From the NCBI GenBank assembly GCA_034434335.1, contig DAOTZS010000072.1, positions 1 to 32,159 of the forward strand: a DNA stretch of 32,159 nt. The letters are read 5' to 3'. The first letter of the stretch is position 1. Each line of letters opens with the position of its first letter. The stretch comes from DAOTZS01 sp034434335. Its GTDB lineage: Bacteria; Chloroflexota; Anaerolineae; CG2-30-64-16. Made by a program: the position numbers and the translations under genes. The notes beneath the pieces were generated by a model. It worked only from the letters and a program-made list of their open reading frames with translations, searched no databases and was not told the DNA's origin. Below are positions 8,819 through 15,840 of this stretch, one piece after another.

Positions 8819-9871
8819 ATGATCGAGATTGATGGCTCCTGGGGTGAAGGGGGTGGACAGGTGCTGCGCACCGCGCTCAGCCTGTCGTTGCTAACCCTCC
8901 GCCCTGTTCACATTATCCATATCCGCGCCCGTCGCCCTAACCCTGGCCTCCAGGCCCAACACCTAGCAGCCGTGCGCCTGGCAGCGACGGTTAGCCATGC
9001 CCGCGTGGCCGGTGACAGCCCCGGCTCGCCAGAGCTCACCTTTGAGCCAGGGCAGCTCATGCCCGGAACCTATCACTTTGATATCGGCACTGCGGGAGCA
9101 TCCTCGTTAGTGCTGCAAACGGTCTGGCTGCCTCTTGCCCTGGCCTCTCAACCCTCAACGATCACCCTCACAGGGGGAACTCATGTCCCCTGGAGCCCAT
9201 GCTTCCACTATCTGGCCTGGCAGTGGCTACCCTATCTGCGGAAGATCGGGCTCGACGGAGAACTGGTGCTCGAACGGGCAGGATTCTACCCACAGGGAGA
9301 TGGTTTCATACGTGCCACGATACAGCCTGTCGGCACATCTCAAGACAGAAGCGAGCCCCTCAAGCCACTACGCTTGCTTGAGCGAGGAGCCTTGCGCGGC
9401 ATCCGAGGCATCTCCGCAGTTGCCAATCTGAATCTCAGTATTGCCGAAAGGCAACGCAAGCAGGCTCTACAGCGCCTGTCCGGCCGAACCAGGGCGCTGG
9501 AGATAGAGATTGTGAACTTGCCCTCGCGGTTCAAAGGCACCTTGCTCCTCTTGCAAGCTGAGTTTCGGCACGCCAGCGCCTGCTATTTCGGCCTGGGAGC
9601 TCCTGGTAAGCCCGCGGAACGGGTTGCCGATGAAGCGGTAGATGCGCTGGAGGAGTTCCTGGATAGCGGTGCCACGATAGATCAGTACCTGGCCGATCAG
9701 CTTCTGCTGCCGCTGGCATTCGCCGCTGGGGCTTCTGAGTACCGCACCGCGCGTGTAACCCAACACTTGCTGACCAACGCCTGGGTAATCGAGACTTTCG
9801 GCGTGGCCAGGATTGAGGTGCAAGGCGAAATGGGCCGACCCGGCTTGGTACGCATCGTACCCCAGGTGTAG
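8819..9871 (+). CDS. rtcA: RNA 3'-terminal phosphate cyclase
   Basis: 350 residues from the ATG at 8819, giving the standard family N-terminus MIEIDGSWGEGGGQ; a GTG at 8762 would add 19 atypical residues. Motifs include HVPWSPCFHYL, GFYPQGDG and, near the C-terminus, TQHLLTN, where His316 corresponds to the histidine that is adenylated in E. coli RtcA. The enzyme converts RNA 3'-phosphate to 2',3'-cyclic phosphate using ATP. No RtcB ligase or RtcR regulator lies in this window, so the gene stands alone, divergent from namZ. Only 58 nt separate the possible promoter region from the start, and no strong promoter was found by eye. Confidence 0.92.
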   Translation: MIEIDGSWGEGGGQVLRTALSLSLLTLRPVHIIHIRARRPNPGLQAQHLAAVRLAATVSHARVAGDSPGSPELTFEPGQLMPGTYHFDIGTAGASSLVLQTVWLPLALASQPSTITLTGGTHVPWSPCFHYLAWQWLPYLRKIGLDGELVLERAGFYPQGDGFIRATIQPVGTSQDRSEPLKPLRLLERGALRGIRGISAVANLNLSIAERQRKQALQRLSGRTRALEIEIVNLPSRFKGTLLLLQAEFRHASACYFGLGAPGKPAERVADEAVDALEEFLDSGATIDQYLADQLLLPLAFAAGASEYRTARVTQHLLTNAWVIETFGVARIEVQGEMGRPGLVRIVPQV

Positions 9872-10175
9872 CCATTGGCAAAAACCCGCGGCGACGAAAC
9901 ACGCCGTATTCTCCAGGCAAGAAGGCAGGTAACTTTTCAGGCGGTGATTGGAAGGGCCATGCCGAGGGCTCGCCCGAGGCGTCACCATTTTGGGGCCTGC
10001 GGCCAGTGTAGTCGGCCTTCGCCGACTTCTCTGGTCATGCACACATGAAGGGTATCGGCCTCCGCCGACACCCCCTCGGGCCGAGCCCTTCGGGGCGAGG
10101 GCTGGCACGAAGTGCCCAGGGAGGGCGATTTCAATCGGCCTGACTGAATAGTAACGAAGGGAGTATAGTCGAAGC
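9872..10175. repeat. Intergenic block of GC-rich hairpins between rtcA and pepF
   Basis: 304 nt without a credible gene. It holds several foldbacks: a 7-bp stem AGTCGGC/GCCGACT with loop CTTC (10010-10027), a 9-bp imperfect stem with loop CTCC (10051-10072), and GCCC-TTCG-GGGC (10085-10096). The small frames here are artefacts of the repeats. It resembles decayed REP-like palindromes. AAGGGAG (10157-10163) may be the pepF ribosome-binding site. Confidence 0.55.
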
Positions 10176-11993
10176 ATGACCACTGTACCGCATTCACCTA
10201 TCGAAAACCACGGCACGACCGGGGCCGAAGAGGTCGTCTGGGACCTATCTGACCTCTATTCCGGCCCCACCGATCCGCAACTGAATGCAGATCTGGACAG
10301 CGCAGACCACGAGGCAGAGGAGCTGGATCGCCTCTACCGGGGCCGCATCGCCACCCTGAGCGCCTCGGAACTGCATGAGTTGCTGACCTGGTATGAGGGG
10401 ATCCGCGAGCGGGCTGACAAAGTAGGCAGCTACACTTTTTTACACTGGGCAGCCAACACCGAAGAGCCGTCGCGTGGAGCTCTGCTACAGCGGGTCACGG
10501 AGCGCAACGCGCGGCTGAGCCAGAAACTGGTCTTCATAGAGCTGGAGCTGGCAGCCGTTCCCGAGCCCGTGGCCACCTCCTGGCTCAGCGATCCTGTCCT
10601 GGCCCGTTATCGGCATTGGCTGGAAAATGTCCGCCGCTTTCGGCCCCACCTGCTTACTGAACCGGAAGAAAAGATCCTGGCCGAAAAAGCCGTCACCGGC
10701 CGCAACGCCTGGGAACGCTTCTTTGACGAAATCCATAGCGCCACACGCTACGAGCTGGATGGCCAGCAGCTCACACGCGATCAGATCCTCAGCAAGCTTT
10801 ACTCAGCCGACCGTGGGCTCCGCCGACGCGCGGCCGCGGCATTTACCGCCGGCCTGCGCCAGGTGTGCCGCATAAGCACCTACGTATTCAACATGATCCT
10901 GGCCGACAAGGCTTCAGACGACCGCCTGCGCAACTATCCGACCTGGATCTCGGCACGCAACCTGGCCAATGAGGTCACCGATGCCATGGTAGACGCGCTG
11001 GTCGAGGCCGTGACATCGCGCTATGACATCGTGGCGCGCTACTATCGGTTGAAGCGGCAACTTTTGGGCCTGGACGAGCTGTTCGACTACGACCGCTACG
11101 CGCCTCTCCCTGCTGCCGACCGACGCTACCCTTGGGATGAAGCACGCGCGCTTGTTCTCAACGCCTATAGCCGATTCCACCCACGCATGGCCGAGTTGGC
11201 CACCGATTTCTTCGAAAGGCACTGGATCGACGCCCCGCCCCGGCCCGGCAAGTATGGAGGGGCCTTCAGCCACGGTGTCGTGCCATCAGCTCATCCCTAC
11301 GTGTTGCTCAACTACGAGGCACGCTCGCGGGATGTAATGACTCTGGCGCATGAACTGGGTCACGGGGTCCACCAAAAGCTTGCCGCATCGCGAGGCCATC
11401 TGCAGGCCCAGACCCCCCTGACTATGGCCGAAACAGCATCTGTGTTTGGGGAGATGTTGGTCTTCCAGGACCTGATGGCCCGGGAACCGGATCCTGCAGT
11501 GCGTCTGGCCATGCTCACGGCTAAGATCGAAGACTCGTTTGCTACCGCTTTTCGCCAGATCGCCATGAACCGCTTCGAGCATGCCATCCATACTGCTCGC
11601 AGGCAAGAGGGAGAGCTCAGCACGGAAAGGTTTAATGAGCTGTGGCTGGGGACCCAGCGGGCCATGTTTGGCGACAGCGTTACCCTTACCGATGACTACG
11701 GCCTGTGGTGGAGCTATATCCCGCACTTCATCGGCACCCCTGGCTATGTTTACGCCTACGCCTTCGGCGAACTGCTGGTACTATCTCTCTATGCCCGCTA
11801 TCAGCAGGCAGGAGATGACTTTTCCTCAACCTACCTGGAAATGCTCAGCGCAGGTGGCTCAAAGTGGCCCCATGAGCTAGTGCGACCGTTAGGGGTTGAC
11901 CTGAACGATCCCGATTTCTGGCACAACGGCCTGCTCATCCTTGATGACATGGTCCGGCAGGCCGAGGTCCTTGCTACCCGGAGGGATGCCTAA
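10176..11993 (+). CDS. pepF: Oligoendopeptidase F (peptidase family M3B)
   Basis: 605 residues, the usual PepF length. The zinc motif HELGHGVHQ is at His392-Glu393-His396, with the downstream metal-ligand glutamate in MAETASVFGEM (Glu419). The N-terminal half is the helical cap typical of the family (VVWDLSDLYSG near the start), and the C-terminus keeps the IPHFIGTPGYVYAYAFGELL substrate-channel region. The cytoplasmic enzyme degrades short oligopeptides. It starts at the first in-frame ATG, with AAGGGAG about 12 nt upstream, rather distant. A small hairpin, AGCAGG/CCTGCT, lies just after the stop without a T-tract. It stands as a single gene between repeat-rich spacers. Confidence 0.92.
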   Translation: MTTVPHSPIENHGTTGAEEVVWDLSDLYSGPTDPQLNADLDSADHEAEELDRLYRGRIATLSASELHELLTWYEGIRERADKVGSYTFLHWAANTEEPSRGALLQRVTERNARLSQKLVFIELELAAVPEPVATSWLSDPVLARYRHWLENVRRFRPHLLTEPEEKILAEKAVTGRNAWERFFDEIHSATRYELDGQQLTRDQILSKLYSADRGLRRRAAAAFTAGLRQVCRISTYVFNMILADKASDDRLRNYPTWISARNLANEVTDAMVDALVEAVTSRYDIVARYYRLKRQLLGLDELFDYDRYAPLPAADRRYPWDEARALVLNAYSRFHPRMAELATDFFERHWIDAPPRPGKYGGAFSHGVVPSAHPYVLLNYEARSRDVMTLAHELGHGVHQKLAASRGHLQAQTPLTMAETASVFGEMLVFQDLMAREPDPAVRLAMLTAKIEDSFATAFRQIAMNRFEHAIHTARRQEGELSTERFNELWLGTQRAMFGDSVTLTDDYGLWWSYIPHFIGTPGYVYAYAFGELLVLSLYARYQQAGDDFSSTYLEMLSAGGSKWPHELVRPLGVDLNDPDFWHNGLLILDDMVRQAEVLATRRDA

Positions 11994-12058
11994 AGCAGGA
12001 AGGGCCTGCTATTGAGGGCAAAGGGGTATATAGAGCTAGAGTTGGGCAGGGTGAGCAT

Positions 12059-12087
12059 TTGACAGATTCGCGGATTTCAGGTATGCT
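12059..12087 (+). promoter_or_regulatory. Strong sigma70-type promoter upstream of the cold-shock gene
   Basis: TTGACA (12059-12064), 17-nt spacer, TATGCT (12082-12087). Expected +1 is near 12094, exactly where an 11-codon ATG frame begins. Confidence 0.75.
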
Positions 12088-12093
12088 CAAGCA

Positions 12094-12129
12094 ATGAAGG
12101 ACGCAGTAAGGCCTGTTCTAGAAGTATGA
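12094..12129 (+). CDS. Possible 11-residue leaderless leader peptide (MKDAVRPVLEV)
   Basis: A short ATG frame whose first base coincides with the predicted transcription start, and whose TGA stop is 4 nt before the stem of an intrinsic terminator. The arrangement looks like a leader-peptide attenuator or simply a small RNA that contains a chance frame. There is no Shine-Dalgarno sequence, so translation would have to be leaderless. Confidence 0.3.
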   Translation: MKDAVRPVLEV

Positions 12130-12133
12130 AATG

Positions 12134-12180
12134 CACCGCCCAGTCTTACCGGAGTCTGGAGTTGGGCGGTGTTTTTCTTC
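12134..12180 (+). terminator. Intrinsic terminator in the cold-shock gene leader
   Basis: Stem CACCGCCCA (12134-12142) pairs with TGGGCGGTG (12163-12171), 9 bp, then TTTTTCTTC. It lies about 40 nt after the predicted +1 and about 95 nt before the csp start, so it would end an 85-nt transcript or attenuate csp. Confidence 0.65.
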
Positions 12181-12273
12181 TCTATGGCAGAGAGCCCGAT
12201 TAGCGTCCTGAGAAGTTCAGACGGCAGCCCTGTATAAAGGCTACCGGCAAGCAGGAACAGGAGGTTTACGTAT

Positions 12274-12486
12274 ATGACTACTCGTGAGGTAGGAACAGTC
12301 AAGTGGTTCAGCAATCGGAAGGGCTACGGCTTCATTGCCCGTGAGTCCGGCGAAGACGTGTTTGTGCACTTCTCTGCCATAGAGACAGAGGGGTACAAGA
12401 GCCTGAACGAGGGAGATCGGGTGGAGTTCTCCGTCGTCAACAGTGGCAAAGGACTGGCAGCCGCGCAGGTTAGAAAGCTCTCTTAG
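12274..12486 (+). CDS. Cold-shock domain protein (CspA family)
   Basis: 70 residues forming one complete cold-shock domain. The RNP1-type motif KGYGFI and RNP2-type motif DVFVHFSAI are both intact, as is the opening GTVKWF. These small OB-fold proteins bind single-stranded RNA and DNA and act as RNA chaperones in the cytoplasm. CAGGAGG (12258-12264) lies 9 nt before the ATG. The 5' leader is long and contains a full promoter and an intrinsic terminator, so expression may be controlled by read-through. A strong terminator follows at 12593-12626. Confidence 0.95.
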   Translation: MTTREVGTVKWFSNRKGYGFIARESGEDVFVHFSAIETEGYKSLNEGDRVEFSVVNSGKGLAAAQVRKLS

Positions 12487-12592
12487 ACCTTAGACTTGCC
12501 GGGGTTCAGAAGATCCTGGTCTACACAGCTTGTGAAGGCGTTGTAGCCTCTAGGGAATCGGCCCCGGCTGAATCGCAGTGCCTGATGGCAAG

Positions 12593-12635
12593 AAAGGCCT
12601 GCCGGATTCAGCGCCGGCAGGCCTTTGTTTTGTGG
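12593..12635 (+). terminator. Strong intrinsic terminator after the cold-shock gene
   Basis: A 13-bp perfect stem AAAGGCCTGCCGG (12593-12605) / CCGGCAGGCCTTT (12614-12626), 8-nt loop, then GTTTTG. The loop can also pair with an upstream GCTGAATC near 12567-12574. Confidence 0.85.
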
Positions 12636-12727
12636 ATTTGCGCAACGATTAGGCGCAAGCCAAGAACATGCAGACGTGAAGGTACTCCGCGGGCTTTTGA
12701 TGGGCACGCTTTTTTCTGGCACAGCAT

Positions 12728-12757
12728 TTGACCGGCAGTAGCCAGAAGGATTATACT
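12728..12757 (+). promoter_or_regulatory. Probable promoter for the MFS transporter gene
   Basis: TTGACC (12728-12733), 18-nt spacer, TATACT (12752-12757). Predicted +1 is about 50 nt before the ATG at 12817. The rest of the 12487-12816 gap holds only the csp terminator. Confidence 0.6.
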
Positions 12758-12816
12758 ATACCCGTATCCGGCGTTTGTCTCTGCGCCGTTCGCCTCCATC
12801 TGAAAACCATGGACCA

Positions 12817-14049
12817 ATGAGCAAGTCTGTCCCAGCGCCTAGCTCTTCCGCCAACGTGCCCCATAGAGCAGTGACAAGCGCTGTTAGCGCTCAACGGGCA
12901 GCCACCAGTCTTTTGATCGTCGTGGTCTTCTTCTACTGGGCTGCTCTCTACCTTTACACGCCAACTCTCCCTACTTACGTGCAAACGAAAACCGCCAACC
13001 TGGCCCTGGTTGGCGTTGTGCTCTCCATGTATGGACTTTGGCAGGCCGTGATACGCCTGCCCTTGGGGATAGCGGCGGATTGGACCGGCCGGCGAAAACC
13101 GTTTATCCTGTTGGGCCTGGCCCTGGCTGGATTAGGTGCCTTGCTGATGGGCACAGCCCCCGACGTCCAGGGCATACTGATTGGGCGGGCCATCACGGGT
13201 CTGGCAGCCGGCACTTGGGTGCCTCTGGTGGTTGTGTTCAGCGGTCTGTTTTCACCTGCAGAAGCCGTGCGGGCAACTTCCCTCTTGACGCTGGTGGGCT
13301 CCCTGGGCCGCGTGCTGGCTACCAGTGTCACCGGGTATCTCAACGATCTGGGTGGTTACCCGCTGGCCTTTCTGCTGGCCACAGGTCTGGCTGGGCTGGC
13401 AGTAGCCCTGATGCTTGCTTTCCCGGAAGCGCGCCGGCCCTACCGCCGGCCCTCGCCGACAGCTATCGGCATTCTCATCACGCGGCGTGATGTACTGATG
13501 CCCTCGCTCTTAGGTGCGGTGGTCCAATTCGCTCATTGGGGCAGCACATTCAGCTTCCTGCCCATTCTCGCCAAACAGTTGGGCGCCAGCGACGTGGCCC
13601 TCAGCGCGCTGGTAAGCCTCAATATCGTGCTCTACACGGTGGGTAACCTGGTGGCCACTGCCCTGGTGAGCCGGCTGGGCAGTCGTCGGATTGTCTACCT
13701 CAGTTTCCTGACACTGGCCATCGGCGTGGCAGGAGCTGCCCTGGCCCCTGCCCTCTTCTGGCTCTTCGTTCTGCAGGGGTTGATTGGCCTGGCGGTCGGG
13801 GTATGCTATCCCGTCCTGATGGGCATGAGCATTGAACAGGTGGTGGACGCTGAGCGCACGACAGCCATGGGCTTGCACCAGTCGGTGTATGCGATTGGGA
13901 TGTTCGGTGGCCCCTGGCTGAGCGGCGTCATGGCCGAAGCCTTTGGGCTGCGTCTCATGTTCGCCATCATTGGCCTGGCGGCTCTGCTCTTGGGGTGGTT
14001 GGGCACACGCTTCCTGGTGCAGCCAGGGAATCCCACGCGGGATAGTTGA
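12817..14049 (+). CDS. Major facilitator superfamily transporter
   Basis: 410 residues from the ATG at 12817; a TTG at 12775 would lengthen it but falls at the promoter's downstream edge. Twelve hydrophobic segments are visible. The loop after helix 2 has the MFS signature region GIAADWTGRRKPFI, and the second half repeats the pattern with LVSRLGSRR. It looks like a drug-efflux or sugar-efflux type carrier, but the substrate cannot be read from sequence. No clear Shine-Dalgarno sequence is present. The following ABM-type gene begins 29 nt after the stop and may be co-transcribed. Confidence 0.85.
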   Translation: MSKSVPAPSSSANVPHRAVTSAVSAQRAATSLLIVVVFFYWAALYLYTPTLPTYVQTKTANLALVGVVLSMYGLWQAVIRLPLGIAADWTGRRKPFILLGLALAGLGALLMGTAPDVQGILIGRAITGLAAGTWVPLVVVFSGLFSPAEAVRATSLLTLVGSLGRVLATSVTGYLNDLGGYPLAFLLATGLAGLAVALMLAFPEARRPYRRPSPTAIGILITRRDVLMPSLLGAVVQFAHWGSTFSFLPILAKQLGASDVALSALVSLNIVLYTVGNLVATALVSRLGSRRIVYLSFLTLAIGVAGAALAPALFWLFVLQGLIGLAVGVCYPVLMGMSIEQVVDAERTTAMGLHQSVYAIGMFGGPWLSGVMAEAFGLRLMFAIIGLAALLLGWLGTRFLVQPGNPTRDS

Positions 14050-14078
14050 TTCAGTACTTTCTTGAAGGAGGTCTTGCC

Positions 14079-14387
14079 ATGCTAATAGTTCATGTCCATG
14101 CTCATGTAAAGCCAGAGTATGTTGATGCGTTCCGACGGGCCACCGAGGAGAATGCCCGTCACAGCGTCCAGGAACCAGGGATTGCGCGGTTCGACGTGAT
14201 TCAGCAGGTAGATGACCCCACCCGTTTCGTGCTTGTGGAGGTTTACCGAACCCCGGAAGATCCTGCCAGGCATAAGGAGACCAGACATTACCAGGTGTGG
14301 CGCGACACGGTCGCCGAGATGATGGCCGAGCCCCGCACCAGTATCAAATACACTAACGTCTTCCCTGACGATGCAGGATGGGGGTAA
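14079..14387 (+). CDS. Small ABM-fold monooxygenase-like protein (YgiN/LsrG type)
   Basis: 102 residues from the ATG at 14079, preceded by a clear AAGGAGG at 7 nt. It shows the single-domain dimeric ferredoxin-like fold of the antibiotic biosynthesis monooxygenase family: HVHAHVKPEYVDAF at the N-terminus, then EPGIARFDVIQ and the histidine-bearing HKETRHYQVW helix. Members include quinol monooxygenases and the autoinducer-2 degrading isomerase LsrG. The gene ends 4 nt before an iron-type alcohol dehydrogenase, and the two are surely co-transcribed; together they may detoxify or use a reactive carbonyl or quinone. Function is inferred. Confidence 0.8.
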   Translation: MLIVHVHAHVKPEYVDAFRRATEENARHSVQEPGIARFDVIQQVDDPTRFVLVEVYRTPEDPARHKETRHYQVWRDTVAEMMAEPRTSIKYTNVFPDDAGWG

Positions 14388-14391
14388 GACA

Positions 14392-15555
14392 ATGCGCTTC
14401 GAGTTCGCCACTGCGGGCAGGATTATCTTCGGGGACGGAACCCTGCAAGAGGTGGGCCCCCTGGCAGCGCAGATGGGCCGGCGAGCATTGGTTGTCACTG
14501 GCAAGGATAAGCAGCGGGCTGAGACGCTGTTAGAGAAACTGGACGCGGCGGGAGTAGAAGTTGTGACGTTCTCCATCGCGAGCGAGCCAACCACCTGCGC
14601 TGTCGACGAGGGAGTATCCCTGGCCCGAGAGAGCAGATGCGACCTGGTGATTGGCTTTGGCGGCGGCAGCCCTCTGGATGCCGGCAAGGCCATCGCGGCT
14701 TTGCTGACGAACGGTGGCGAAGCGCTCGACTATCTGGAAGTTGTGGGCAGGGGCAAGCCGCTTACGCAGCCGTCGGCCCCTTACATTGCCATCCCTACAA
14801 CGGCCGGTACCGGCAGTGAAGTCACCCGCAATGCGGTCCTGGCCTCGCCGGAACACGGGGTTAAGGCCAGCCTGCGCAGCCTGACCATGCTGCCGCGACT
14901 GGCAGTGGTGGACCCACTGCTGACCCACACCATGTCCCCTGCGGTCACCGCTCACACAGGCCTGGACGCCCTGACGCAGTTGATCGAACCCTTCGTATCG
15001 CTGCGTGCCAATCCTCTGACCGACGCCATCTGTCGTGAGGGCATGGCTCGCGTCGCGCGTTCACTACGACAGGCCTATCGGCGAGGAGACGATGCTGAAG
15101 CCCGCCGAGACATGGCGCTGGCCAGCCTCTGTGGCGGGCTGGCTCTGGCCAATGCCGGGTTGGGCATCGTGCACGGGCTGGCAGGGCCAATTGGTGGGAT
15201 GTTCCCGGCCCCTCACGGCGCCGTGTGTGCCGCTCTCTTGCCCCATGCTATGGCAGTCAACCTCAGAGCCCTGGAGCAACGACACCCGGGCAGCCCGGCC
15301 ATCGCGCGCTACGCGGAAATCGGCCAGATCCTGACTGGACGGGAGACTGACTCCGCTCGCGCTGGTATCGAATGGGTCAGGGAATGCTGCACGGAGATGG
15401 ACATCCCTCCCCTGGCGGCTTTCGGGGTGACCAAAGCCCATGTGCCAGCGCTGGTTGCCAAGGCAGCGGTAGCCTCAAGCACAAAGGTCAATCCGGTGGC
15501 CTTAGCAGACGAAGAGCTGGCAGAGATCCTGGAACAGGCACTTCAGGCTGGTTAA
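14392..15555 (+). CDS. Iron-type (group III) alcohol dehydrogenase family protein
   Basis: 387 residues, usual family length. The NAD(P)-binding GGGSPLD (90-96) and the TTAGTGSEVT segment are intact. Of the four metal ligands of FucO-type enzymes, Asp192 (in GLDALTQ), His261 and His275 (PHGAVCAALLPH) are present, but the position four residues after Asp192 is Gln196 rather than His. This variant is shared by some uncharacterised family members as far as I recall, so metal or reaction may differ. The ATG follows GATGGGGGT and lies 4 nt after the ABM-type gene. Reduces or oxidises an alcohol/aldehyde of unknown identity. Confidence 0.87.
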   Translation: MRFEFATAGRIIFGDGTLQEVGPLAAQMGRRALVVTGKDKQRAETLLEKLDAAGVEVVTFSIASEPTTCAVDEGVSLARESRCDLVIGFGGGSPLDAGKAIAALLTNGGEALDYLEVVGRGKPLTQPSAPYIAIPTTAGTGSEVTRNAVLASPEHGVKASLRSLTMLPRLAVVDPLLTHTMSPAVTAHTGLDALTQLIEPFVSLRANPLTDAICREGMARVARSLRQAYRRGDDAEARRDMALASLCGGLALANAGLGIVHGLAGPIGGMFPAPHGAVCAALLPHAMAVNLRALEQRHPGSPAIARYAEIGQILTGRETDSARAGIEWVRECCTEMDIPPLAAFGVTKAHVPALVAKAAVASSTKVNPVALADEELAEILEQALQAG

Positions 15556-15840
15556 CGGTTGTCGTCAACAGCCTACCGCGCAGGGGTGGATTCGGAGCCA
15601 GGCAAATCTGGGCTCCATGCCCGATTTTGCGACCTGAGTTGCGTAGGAGGTGATTTGGCGCCGCCTGAGACATCCTGTATAATCCGGCCGCCGCGCTATA
15701 CGGCGCCGTGCTACTTCTCAACCCAAACCCATCTCTAATGTGCAGATGGCCCTTTCCGGACTCCTTGGAGCACGTGGCGATCTGGTAGGCTGTCATGGCT
15801 CTCGGGAGTCTGAGGAGGGCCAGCAAGGAGGAAAGGAACT
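15556..15840 (+). promoter_or_regulatory. Promoter and long leader of the ABC importer genes
   Basis: TTGGCG (15655-15660), 17-nt spacer, perfect TATAAT (15678-15683); +1 near 15690, leaving a 150-nt leader. A weak hairpin GGAGCC/GGCTCC (15594-15616) followed by ATTTTG may end the dehydrogenase transcript. AAGGAGG precedes the ATG at 15841. No known riboswitch was recognised. Confidence 0.6.

Noticed and set aside
8819..9871. Loss of the RtcA catalytic histidine, because the DQYLADQLLLP segment lacks His
   Set aside because: The adenylated histidine of E. coli RtcA lies in the later HLLTN motif, which is intact here (His316).
12087..12314. 75-codon minus-strand frame over the csp leader
   Set aside because: It crosses a well-supported terminator and csp start and shows no ribosome-binding site.
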